Origin: Kalmusia sp. IMI 367209
Lineage: Eukaryota; Ascomycota; Dothideomycetes; Pleosporales; Didymosphaeriaceae
Length of the DNA stretch: 64,000 nt
Reading direction: 5' to 3'
NCBI GenBank assembly: GCA_027946365.1
Contig: JAPEUQ010000004.1
Coordinates: 372,001-436,000, forward strand
Every line of letters begins with the position of its first letter. The stretch's first letter is position 1. The translations under genes and the position numbers were made by a program. The notes below the pieces were generated by a model. That model was not told the origin of the DNA and did no database searches. It saw nothing but the letters and a program-made list of their open reading frames with translations. Shown in pieces: positions 1 through 9,882 of this stretch.

Positions 1-213
1 GGCTTCGTGGGTACGACCAAGTCGAACAGGGTTGTGAGCTTGCAGTGCAGCGCCGAGAAGCCATGCACAGACATTACGTTGAATAACGTCGACGTGAAGT
101 GGGCGAATGGAACCGTTGCTAGCGACTACTTGTGCGGCAATGTTGTCGATGCCAAGGGATGGAAATGCACTGGCAAAGTATGTGAGGGCGGAAGCGCAAC
201 AGGCGAGTGTTGA
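1..213 (+). CDS. GH28 exopolygalacturonase, C-terminal fragment
   Basis: This is the last 70 codons of a gene that begins before the window; the frame is open from base 1 (Gly-Phe-Val-Gly-Thr) to TGA at 211-213. The tail has the look of fungal exo-polygalacturonases of glycoside hydrolase family 28, with a VVSLQCS stretch, PCTDITLNNVDV and several late paired cysteines. Such enzymes are secreted and release galacturonic acid from the ends of pectin chains. The catalytic Asp residues and the signal peptide lie upstream and cannot be seen. The next gene is convergent and starts its 3' end only about 75 bases away. Family assignment rests on the C-terminal motif alone. Confidence 0.72.
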   Translation, partial: GFVGTTKSNRVVSLQCSAEKPCTDITLNNVDVKWANGTVASDYLCGNVVDAKGWKCTGKVCEGGSATGEC

Positions 214-286
214 GCAAGTGATAGTATAATTTAGCGAAGCAATTATAATGCTTTCGCATTAGTAATAGAATCCGCTGTGTTTGTGA

Positions 287-1250
287 TCAAGACAGTTCTA
301 TACGTCGCAACTTAGTATTATTAGGGAGTTCTTGTGGGTCAACAGCCCCATCCAGTTCTTGTGGTGGAATCCATCGATCCTGTTCATAATTCATCCCCAA
401 ACCTATCTTGTCTGGTTGGTATGTAGGTGCTGGGGTAGTCACGTCTGCTTCCAATCTTCGCCGTTTGCCAAACCGATAGGCGAAGAAGGCCAGTCCTGCC
501 AGAGCTAATGTACCCAACGCAGCCCCAATACCGATACCTGCTTTGGCGCCATTCGATAAGCCTCCAGATTCCGATGTGCCAGTCGGTAAAGATGAAACGG
601 TGGGCTTCGATGCGAGCGAGACAGATGACCAAGACGAGGACTAAAGCCAATCAGCCTCATGAAATTTCCTGTTTTGACGGAATTCGGAGATCATGGTCGC
701 TCTTATTGAGTACCTACCTGCGAGCTAGGCTCAGACGAGGTTGAGAAGTCTTCAGCCCGATAACGAAGCTGAATACTGTATGCATTCATGCCAGCACCGA
801 CATGTTCTGTTTTGCTTGTAGGCAAGACAAGAAGGTCGGTCGTATATGGACTAGCAGTGATTGTACATCCAAGAGTTGAATAATAATGATAGTGAGTAGG
901 AAGTTCCGTCTGAATGATATAGGAGCTACTTGGAAGTCAGCTCTCACTCTTCTGTTATGTCTCGTAGCTTCGCACCTAGTTGGACAGCAAACAACGTGTG
1001 TCTCAATTTCTGAGCCGAAATAGACACTCTCAGTGGATGCTGCAGCCGTCCATCCTGATGGACAATCGCGCGCAGGAGAGTAGTAAAAATCGGTTGCCGC
1101 GGTGAAAAGTGGAGGGTAACAGGAGCTTTCCTTGGTCGGATCGGGTCCTAATCGAAATGCTTCACCTGACACTGTGACAGTAGAGAAGCAGTGGCTCGGA
1201 GGTGAAAAGACAGACGTCAGGCTTGGGATAGGCGCTTTTGTGACGCTCAT
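287..1250 (-). CDS. Type I single-pass membrane protein with Cys-rich ectodomain
   Basis: Predicted exons on the minus strand are 1250-976, 928-718 and 640-287 (introns 47 and 77 nt), giving 279 residues. The N-terminal part has the pattern common in fungal cell-surface proteins: a FTPP-like opening (FSPPSHCFS), CYPP, DCPSGWTAA and a CCP motif near residue 90. A Ser/Thr-rich stalk follows. One transmembrane helix starts at the GIGIGAALGTLALAG stretch and is followed by a KRRR stop-transfer sequence and a cytoplasmic tail of about 60 residues with PPQELDG. No classical signal peptide is visible before the ectodomain, which is usual in annotated members of this group; an unseen upstream exon is possible. 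Function is unknown; a wall sensor or adhesion role is only a guess from topology. Confidence 0.72.
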
Positions 1251-1997
1251 ATTTACCAACACGAGGTCAAACGTGACTTTAGCAAGGTAGGCCCCAACGT
1301 AGTGTTGAGGGACGGATACTTCCTGAGAGCTAATAAATAGACAAAGCTACCTGCATGCGCGATTCGGAGTATAAAGACGGAAAGCTTGAACGAGATCAAG
1401 CTCCGTGGCGTTGACGAATAGCTGTTCGCGCTTATATTGTTCATCCCGTTACACTGCATAACTTCCGTGACATGCATGTTTCGGCGCGCGCACGAACCCC
1501 AGGGCGAAGATTTGGGTGAACAGAAGGAATCATTCGACATCTGGAGCAGAGTTTGCACATTCACTGTGTGTGATGCCGGTGTGCACCATATTATACTCGC
1601 GATCTCTATCACCAATTCCAAGTTCACACCGTGATGCGTAACGCCAAATCTGTGCCAGGGCTCTAGTCCTGTTTTGGCCTATTGTGGGGGCCAACATTGG
1701 AGGTTGCCTTTTGTGTTTGCCTTTTTGCACCAGACCCATATTGAGTCTACTTTCATCCTCGACTAGCTCTTGTGTGCGTAACGGTGGTCAGGATCTACGC
1801 TCATAGGCCAACGCGTAGTGTTACGATGAGCGCTAGCCCACTGCGTTGGAACGCATACAACGCGAGGCACAGCCCCCATTCCAGCTCATCGCCATGAACC
1901 TGCGCCTCAATGTGATACCAAAACATAATTTCCCATTATTCGCTTCATTGCTCCTTCACCTTGATCGCCTTCTATCGGGGTTACGACAACGCACCGG
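1251..1997. other. Intergenic, no supported gene
   Basis: This stretch separates the membrane-protein gene from the downstream kinase and serves as upstream region for both (they are divergent). Open frames on both strands are short, overlap each other and show no recognisable domain. I see no RNA gene or repeat. Confidence 0.5.
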
Positions 1998-3509
1998 ATG
2001 CCGCTCTCATTCTCAATTGACCAGATGCCACGACTCGAACAGCGGAATTCCGCCCCCGCCATCCATGAGCTGCCGGCGCTGACACCTGACCGCGACAACA
2101 ATCCCAACCAAGGCCGACATGCTCACGGAAACCCTCAGAATGCCATCACCTTTGTCATAAGACGCTGGTGGCAAACACTGGATCCATGGATACAAATACC
2201 GAGACACAGCAATATTCCGAACTCGAGGGAAGACGATCGCAACCGTGATGGTGACGTCTACCATGTTCCTCTGGATCCAGGCGCCCATCGTAGCGAGGGT
2301 GACCATACGGTCAATCGGCCCGAATCAGATATTGAAGATCGTTACAAACATTCGTCTTTGGACCAGAACAACACTGCCGACTTTCAGACAGCGTCAGATG
2401 GGACCACGGCCTTCTATTCGGCAGCAGAGGCCGCATCTATCGCCACCAATGGATCCATTCGGATCATTTCACGCCGTTTGCATTCGGTAGATAACCAACA
2501 CCTAGCTCGCGCCCGTCGAATCGGAATAACTAGACCACGAGAGCACGAGCTCGATTGGTCTGGTCACGGCCAGCATGTACAATTCACGAATGAGAGCGAG
2601 GTACCCCTTCAACCAATACGGGACATAGCAAGGACAGGGCGCGCAATAGTCGATGCGGTAAAATGCCGACGTATTTGCCTCGCTCGAAAACGCATGCTTT
2701 GCCATCGACGCTTCAAACCTGAGGAAGCGCTTGAAGAAGTCCGACACATGCAGTTGCTCCAGCATCGGCATATTGTTCGATGCATTGGGACATACTCTTT
2801 GGGGAAATGGGTCGCGATTTTGACGTACCCAGTCGCACGCTGCAACCTTGAAGAGTTCTTGAGAGAAACATCCAAGCAGCATGAGTACAACGACTCCGCC
2901 ATCTTCAATCGCAAAGCTCTAGTCAAGTTTTTTGCTTGCCTCTCGTGCGTCATCGAGTATATTCATGGCGAAGGCGTCAAGCATATGGATATCAAACCCC
3001 AAAATATCCTGGTCAACATGAGATACTCCGACACGGCGCAATCGAGATCGATGGACATTTACATCGCAGATTTTGGAATATCACGTATGGCAGATCCGAA
3101 TCAGAGCCAAACAGATGGACCGACTGGCAGAACCGAGACGTACTGCAGTCCTGAAGTTGCAAACGGTGGCACTCGCGGCCGTTCTTCAGACATGTTTTCA
3201 CTGGGCTGCGTCTTTGCAGAAATGGCAACCGTCATTTCTGGGCAATCACTGGATGATTTTCTTGACTTCCGATCGGACGATGGCTCCTCATATCATCGCA
3301 ACATCCCTCTTGTATGCGCTTGGGTGTACGAGCTGAAGAACGCGACAGTATACTGGGATAAGACGTGGAAGCCAGTAATGAGAGACACGATCATACAAAT
3401 GCTCAGCGAGGAACCGGACCTGAGGCCAACTGCGTCTGACTTACGGTTGATGCTTGGGCCGAATCCGTGCTGCTTGAAACGCCAAGAGGATATCGTCGCC
3501 GACCCGTGA
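1998..3509 (+). CDS. Protein kinase-like protein, fungal-specific, degenerate glycine loop
   Basis: An intronless 503-residue reading frame. Residues 1-200 are polar and probably disordered. The kinase domain runs from about 205 to 490. The beta-3 lysine is probably in LARKRM (about 230), the alpha-C glutamate in EEALEEVRHMQ, the catalytic loop is HMDIKPQN (about 331, Met replacing the usual Arg of HRD), the Mg-binding DFG is intact (about 358), and SPE stands for APE (about 385). The glycine-rich loop is replaced by a TGRAIVDAVKC stretch with only one glycine. This arrangement resembles expanded families of Ser/Thr kinase-like proteins in filamentous ascomycetes. The catalytic Asp, Lys and DFG suggest activity, but ATP binding may be weak. 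Substrate is unknown. Start chosen at the first in-frame ATG; a second Met lies nine codons on. Confidence 0.8.
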   Translation: MPLSFSIDQMPRLEQRNSAPAIHELPALTPDRDNNPNQGRHAHGNPQNAITFVIRRWWQTLDPWIQIPRHSNIPNSREDDRNRDGDVYHVPLDPGAHRSEGDHTVNRPESDIEDRYKHSSLDQNNTADFQTASDGTTAFYSAAEAASIATNGSIRIISRRLHSVDNQHLARARRIGITRPREHELDWSGHGQHVQFTNESEVPLQPIRDIARTGRAIVDAVKCRRICLARKRMLCHRRFKPEEALEEVRHMQLLQHRHIVRCIGTYSLGKWVAILTYPVARCNLEEFLRETSKQHEYNDSAIFNRKALVKFFACLSCVIEYIHGEGVKHMDIKPQNILVNMRYSDTAQSRSMDIYIADFGISRMADPNQSQTDGPTGRTETYCSPEVANGGTRGRSSDMFSLGCVFAEMATVISGQSLDDFLDFRSDDGSSYHRNIPLVCAWVYELKNATVYWDKTWKPVMRDTIIQMLSEEPDLRPTASDLRLMLGPNPCCLKRQEDIVADP

Positions 3510-4080
3510 AAGCCTTTTGTAAGTTTGAAGGCTATAATTCAGGTTGGATGAATACTTCGGACAGTAGGAGCTAGATGAATAGAGATGTATTGGTCGAATT
3601 GGCTTAATGGTATCATGGACAAGGGCGTCGTTTGCGGGGCGAGGCTATTGTGTCAACTATTGGGCAAAACTAACGAGAAACGTTTCCGGTGATATCGTTG
3701 TTTGTGAGGTATTAATGGACGCGGACATATTGTAACATTTAAAAAGTCGAGAAGTTTTTTAGAGGTCTGTAAAAGTTCATACGCTGGTGATCATAGAACC
3801 TTCGGCGCAGGGAAGCTTCTCTCCAGGAGTATCAGCAGAACTTGCATGCACCTGCATAGATGGAGCAGCTGAGGCGCCTTTTGAAGAAAGTGTCAATTGA
3901 AAGACTTTTGATGGACCTCCGTAACCCTTGGGTTTATTATGATAGTCGTGAAGGCATCACACTTGTATTAAAGCTGCGTTGCTGCAAGGATATACCAGAC
4001 CAATCACATCCCCATCGTTCGAATATACGTTGCCATTTACCAATCATTGAAGCAAGACCGAATGAGAAGCCGCCGTCTGT
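3510..4080. other. Intergenic, no supported gene
   Basis: AT-rich spacer between the 3' ends of the kinase and the small secreted protein gene, which converge here. Only short overlapping frames are present. It should contain both polyadenylation regions; nothing else is recognised. Confidence 0.5.
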
Positions 4081-4595
4081 CTAACACCTATAGCCGCAGG
4101 CAGCATGGCAGTCCTGTAATGAGCGTCAGTCACCAGTTTATGCAAAGGAAGCAGTCGTCTTCTCACCATATAATCCTTGGTTTCACAAGCACAGTAGCTT
4201 CTGCACTCTTGACCGCGATGCAAGTGAGCTGGGCAATCCTACATAGCAGTCAGCACGCCTGCATTCTGTGATTTGCATGGATGAAACGGTGAAAGAGCGA
4301 TGGCACTCACAAACATGCACTGGTCGTGAAAGTCGGCGCAAGCTGTGCAGTAGCTGCTAGCCTCACGGCCTTGGAGGACTTCATGCTTCTCTTGGGCGTT
4401 GCGGTCCTGAATAGGAGGAACAATAGGTGGCAATATAGGCGGCAATGGAAATCCCTAATCACATGCGGCATCCACCTTCTGTATGTTGCGGTCGTGGACC
4501 TTCTGCAGGCTGATATCGCCGGAGCCATTCTCTGAGGCAGGGAGAGCACCGACGAAGGCCACAAGGAAGGCCGCGAGGATGGGGAAGAGCTTCAT
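4081..4595 (-). CDS. Small secreted cysteine-rich protein (effector-like)
   Basis: Four predicted exons: 4595-4476, 4406-4311, 4238-4167 and 4113-4081. Their lengths (120, 96, 72 and 33 nt) are all multiples of three, so every intron is phase 0, and the product is 106 residues. The ATG at 4595 opens a signal peptide (MKLFPILAAFLVAFVGALP). The mature chain has a short polar segment, then ten cysteines packed into about the last 50 residues, including CTAC, HDQC, YCAC and a terminal RC before the stop. The even cysteine number suggests disulfide bonding. Donors (GTGGAT, GTGAGT, GTGAGA) and acceptors (CAG, TAG, CAG) are conventional except the first. Small size, secretion and cysteine density fit candidate effectors or antimicrobial proteins. 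I do not recognise a family. Confidence 0.7.
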
Positions 4596-5111
4596 CACGC
4601 CGGTGGAAGAATGGTGGAGTAATAGAATACTGGGGAATCGTGATAGCTGGACTGGGCAAATATGCGTGGAGTTGCTATGGCGGGACTGAGAAGAGAAATG
4701 AGAACGCGGGCGTGCAGAAAAGGGACAGCGATTGTGGGAAATTACCAAGCTCCTGTTCAGGAAGATAAGATGAGAAAGTGAGAGGGAGGCAGAGGCTTGT
4801 TTGCAGTTGGTCAGGCAAGAGGCTCACGTCGATTGTGATTTGCCCCAAGATTCCGGGAATAGTAAGCGCTCTAAGTGCAAACGGGTTATGGTTGAATTGT
4901 GACTAGAAGGAGCTACCTAGCTAAACAGGCAGTCGTAGCCACGACTCATCTGATGAAAAAGTGCCTGTAATGAATTTTGGGCATGTCATGCAGGATATCA
5001 AGTCACGCGAATGACACAATCTAGAGAGACTAATGTATCTCGCATTGTACACATTTTCGCTCTGGTCTATATGAGAATGTGTGACCTTGTAACAGCCCAC
5101 ACAACGAGCCC
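4596..5111. other. Upstream region of the small secreted protein gene
   Basis: Lies between the 3' end of the GH78 gene and the start of the small secreted protein, both on the minus strand, so it should hold the promoter of the latter. The part nearest the start codon is rich in CT on the minus strand. I cannot assign any binding site. Confidence 0.4.
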
Positions 5112-7332
5112 TCACTCGCTGACCACAATCTCCCATTTCCCCCCTTTGAGATCAAATGTGACCCGATTGTTTTCGAGACGAACAGCTGTTGGCGTGGTAC
5201 CATTGACTTTCAAATCCGGTATCTTTCCCTTCGTGAAGACAGGTAAGGTAACCTCGCCTGTCGTGCCGCTCGGTGCGTCAATACTAACCCGATAACCGCC
5301 TGCGTATCTAGAGCGTTTAGCAACAAATTTGCCTAGATCTGTTACAAACCCTGCTTCGGCATTCTTAACGTCGCCAAACTGAGGTCTCAATGTCCACGTG
5401 CTCCCAGCAGGTCCGGTGACAGCCAGTCCGACAATGTACTCTGTCAATGCGCTGGTTGGTCCTGCACTCCATCCATGAGCATGTGACACGTAGGATGCGT
5501 CGTACCCGTAGCCGCGGCTAGAACGATACCCGAATGTACCGTTGACCAAGTAGCCTTCGATGACAGTAGAGCCAGTGCCATTGGGGTGGTTAGCATACCA
5601 GCCCCAGCTGCGACGAATCAGATCGAGAGCCCGGTCTGTCTCACCGATGGTGAGATGGGCTTGGATTTCAAAGCTAGATATAAAGGGCGAGATATTTCCG
5701 GGCAGTTCCGGAGCAACGGCTCCGATATCAGACCAATTCTCTGTCAGCCTCGAGGATATGCTGGATGCAGTAGAGGAGGATGCATTGACAATGCCGAAGA
5801 GAATCGCCATGCTATTCGCGTCTTGTGGGTGTAGCTTTGTAGCTGTAGCATTGTCCTTGAAAGCGCCGTAATCGCCATCGAAGCAGTGCGCATTGATGCT
5901 AGTTTTGAGAGAGTCTGCTTGTTTGAGCCACTTCTCGCTGAGTCCAGTTGTATCTTTCATCCAAGTAGCTAGCGAAGCTCCCGTACGGAGCGTGTGATAT
6001 AAGATGACGTTCGCTTCAGTAATATTGCCGCCGGTCTGCCAACGCGCCCAATCACGCGTGCCTAGTTTCGAAAGTCAGTGAGGTTCAAATGCGTCGCGAT
6101 ACATTAGGTGCACCGAGCGAGCAATCTACGTTCAAGTCATACGTACCAGTAGAGTTCAATAGACCGCTAGCTTGCACCTTGCCGTAGATGTATGTCATAG
6201 CCTTTAAATATTTGGCCCAGTTCTGCTGCACGAACGTGGTGTCGTTTTTGTAAAGCATGTAGTTGTATGTGCCAATCATAGTCCACATATGATAAGTGTC
6301 GCTGTTCTGTTGGAGTAAAGGCGGGCCTGCTTCTGGAAAGGAGCCGTCATTGTTCTACGGTCTGTTAGGTACGAAATCATTTGTAAGAAAGTTGTCTTTA
6401 CCTGGTGATTGTACATCACCTGTAGTGCATTTTTAACGCTATCAAGATCTCCAATGCTAACAAACCCAGAAGGGACCGCAATTCCCATGTCACCAGGCCA
6501 TACAGCTCGATCTCTCTTCGCACCATCCACAATGATAGTATCACCTGGCCCGAGGGTGCCATTGTTAGCCCAGCCGTTTGCCAACATGGGAACCCAGCGT
6601 CCGGTATTCACGGGGACTGAATTTGTCTGTAGTGTATAGGCACCTGCATACCAGATTCGGTTGAGTAGCTCGTCATCGCTGTGAAAGTACCCTTGATATG
6701 CTCTTAGATTCGCCCAAGTGGGCTGAAAGCTGATTTCTAGCTGCACATCGGAGATGCTAACAGCCGTGGCACCATTTGTGACCAGGAATAGCGTCAGGTA
6801 GCGAAAACCGCCGCGCATGACTTTGTCGGGCATGACGTACGTTCCATTTCCCGCTCGAGTAAAATTTGCATAGAGCGCCCCATCTCTGCCTGCGAATTTA
6901 CCATTAGAGGCATCAGACCACTCCCCAATCCAAGTGCTTGCTTCAGTGAATGCTAGTCCCAAACTTCCAGGGCCGGAGGAAGTATATGCTAGAGACACGA
7001 TCCCGCCCACTTCTCTTCCAAAATCGAGAACTACATTCGAACCATTTCCTTGAAGACTTGCTGAGCCAGTCCAAGGGCGGGAAGTTCTATTACGGGTGTT
7101 GAAAACAGCTTCTGGAGAAACGATTCTGGAAGCCGGCGCGTAGATACTTTCCTCCCATTTCCCTGTTGGTTGTGAGTAATGGTCGAGACAACCTGAAAAA
7201 TTACGAGCTACCTGGGAAGGCTGTTTCATCCGGTCCGCTGCACGTTGTGTCCCGCCAGCATTGCGCTGCTTGTGCCAGTATTGGACAGCATAGTACGGAA
7301 ACCAATCCGAAGTAGAGCGTGTTTAAAATCAT
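5112..7332 (-). CDS. Secreted GH78 alpha-L-rhamnosidase-like glycosidase
   Basis: Predicted exons 7332-7212, 7162-6402, 6354-6147 and 6061-5112 (introns 49, 47 and 85 nt) give 679 residues. The chosen ATG gives a signal peptide ending near LAQAA; upstream in-frame Met codons would bury it. An N-terminal beta-sandwich region precedes an (alpha/alpha)6 barrel region. The hallmark is DGAKRDRAVWPGD (about residue 252), the place where GH78 enzymes carry the general acid. Here the acid is Asp rather than the Glu of the commoner CPQRDER form; an Asp form is also known in the family. The C-terminal beta domain ends at the stop. Asn-X-Ser/Thr sites are numerous, as expected for a secreted fungal enzyme. 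The enzyme would remove terminal rhamnose from pectin side chains or flavonoid glycosides, complementing the nearby GH28 enzyme. Confidence 0.88.
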
Positions 7333-8558
7333 TCTCGCGATTGCGCGTTTTCTCAGCGCGACTGACAAGGATAGCTGATATAATTCGTCTTGATTTTCGA
7401 CGTGTTTATTAGTCCCAGCTAGCACGCTCCAAATACAGTGGTCGCTCGGCATTAGATTCAACCGAGTGATAGTTTCTCCGGCAGTACATCGAGGCTAAAG
7501 CTTAGTCCAACCTCCATATTGATCGACAATGCGGGGAAGCATCAATGCGTCGCTCCTTCTCAGGAGCAAGTCGAATACGCCACAAAGCACATGCAGCACT
7601 CATCCTTTGGACATGAAGAAGCGAAGCGGGTGGCCACATAAGTATCAATTGGAACAAAATTCTACAGATCGAGGACCGCGTGGATTTACGATGGACTAAA
7701 TAATTCAGTACAAACGTATGCATAATAAGGACGTAATTGATGACCACAGTAGCTGTTGGAGGAGACGAGGCTGAAGCGAACGCGTGTTATTGCAAGATCG
7801 GCACGGTAAAACTTTCCGCCGTGACCTCCTCCCAACGCTACAGTACACTTGGGAGGGTTTCCGGCTCAAAATAGTACGCCTGGACTTCCGAAATGGTCAT
7901 GTCCCGAAAAATCACGCATCACTTCCTATTCATCGCGTTGTCCACACGCTGCGCCGTGGTAGCCTCCGATCTCGCCCTATGTGACTCAACGAAGCCCGTG
8001 CTCTCCTAGAAAATCATAGCTTCGGTACCTTAATCCAAGATATGATCGCTATGATCATGACATCCGATTTTCCTCTGGCTTCCTTCACGCTTGCTGCCTT
8101 ATTCCTCCAGTGGGTACAATAAATCGTGCGCTATTCTTAGTGCTTCACCAATGCATAACAGTACTATAGGCTGTTGTCCGCTTAGATTGTTGCCTATTCT
8201 CATACACCTTGTGTTACTCGACCGTGCGAAGACGTCTCAGTCGTTAAAATTTCTATGGTGGGTGGGCTGTCAACCATAGATAAAATGCTCGTAGCTACAA
8301 TCATAATTACCCAGTTTGACTACTATTCATACCGATTACAGCTTTGAGACTGAGGCTCTGTCGTTTAAGTGCCTCACACATTCACGACAATACAAACACA
8401 CAGGCCCAGTATATTCTACACAGCGCACTTACTCTTGTCGGCCGCCGCAAGGAACATTGTGCCACCAATAACCTCCTCAGCTATTTAGACCAGTCATTCG
8501 CATATCAAACATCAACGCGACCAAATTACTACTCGCCATTTGCCTTGAAGACTACACA
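7333..8558. other. Intergenic, no supported gene
   Basis: About 1.2 kb between the GH78 start and the decayed F-box-like gene, and upstream of both. Short frames occur on each strand but have no domain, no signal peptide and no continuation across splice signals that I could find. Confidence 0.5.
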
Positions 8559-9624
8559 ATGCCACCGAAAGACTTGACCATTACCAGTATGTCGACGCCA
8601 CTCTCCAAACAAATGGGCTTGCCTGAATACGTCCCGGCACAAGTTCTCCATCACTTCGGGCCCGAGATACGCAATATCATATACAACGAAGTTCTTTGTG
8701 AAGATCCCTCTGGCAGAACCTCAAAGGCACTAATGTGGGCGTCGAAGGACCTCCGCGACGAAGCGGGTACCCATTTCTACGCAAATGAGGTTCATGTAGC
8801 CAAGCTCCCCCATCCGGCCATACCAGGCGCCACAGTCTTGCCTCTGATTCATGACCGTTACCTTCACTTGCTCACGTAATTAGTCTTCAAATTGATGCAG
8901 GCTGTGACTCCCGGTCTAGGGTGCAATACATAGCGCGTGTAATGAGAAATCTCACGACCATCGGCGCCGACTTCGAACATGTCCAATTCTTGATCCAAGG
9001 ATCACCTAAGCTATCTTGCTTTCTAAACGAGAAATTCGATGACTCGATCATGAATGAGGGACATCCGATCACTCAAGCGCTGCGTCACATATTAGAGTCT
9101 GGCGTCTCCCGGGTGGTTATGATTACGGCACTCGGTGCCCATTTTGCGCCAGGAGTTGCTACTCAGCTGAAAGCCGATTTCGGCTCACGTATCAAATTCG
9201 TTCATTCAGCTGATGAGGATTGATTCTTTGAGCTTGTAGAGCCTTCCCGGATCGCTTGCTACGAGAAACCCTTGCAAGGTCATTGTTCTTGCACTCCATG
9301 CAACATATTTGGCATGGAGAATGGAATTAGCGACCAGGACTTGAACACTGCAATTGGCGTCAAAATCCCGTTATTCGAGTCGTTCCTAGGAGAAGATTCG
9401 AAGACAACGTTCATTTATCTAATCTCGACATGGACAACGGAGTCGAGGAAGAAATTGACGCGGGCGATGATGTGAATATAGATGAAGACCTAGTTCCTCT
9501 TGAAGAGGAAGAAGCTGAAGCGATCGCGAACAAATGGTTGGACTCCAATTGGTTTCTCAAGGATCAGGCTCAGGCCATTACTGATATCGAATTCCTCATA
9601 TCTATGGCACCAAAGCTATTATGA
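8559..9624 (+). pseudogene. Decayed F-box-like (LPAELRN-type) protein gene
   Basis: Coding-like sequence continues across three frames. The first part (ATG at 8559) has a GPEIRNIIYNEVL motif, a variant of the LPAELRNxIY signature of a large fungal family often called F-box-like, and ends at TAA 8877-8879. Similar coding sequence resumes in another frame (IARVMRNLTTIGADFEHV) and stops at TGA 9221-9223, but the same frame remains open beyond it (FFELVEPSRIACYEKP). A last shift near 9410 leads into an acidic tail (VEEEIDAGDDV) ending at 9624. A 44-nt intron (8857-8900, GTTACC donor, TGCAG acceptor) could explain the first break, but not the TGA or the last shift. Some breaks could be sequence errors. 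If repaired, the protein would be about 340 residues. Function of the family is poorly known. Confidence 0.6.
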
Positions 9625-9882
9625 CCACCGTCAGAACAGACTTGTGATTATTGAATCCAGTAGGCTTGGCGAACATGATGACTAGCCATTAAAAGAGTCA
9701 TAGTACCCACAACTACTACACGCCTCGACCCTCCTATCACAATATTGATATTAGGCATCGATATGCGTTTATTTACCATTCAGCATTTATGTCTTCACCT
9801 CCTAGCCCATCGCCACGACACGCACACAGCTCGAAGACACATAGAAGACTAAAACAACCCTTTCTGCAATATTTCTTCTGCA

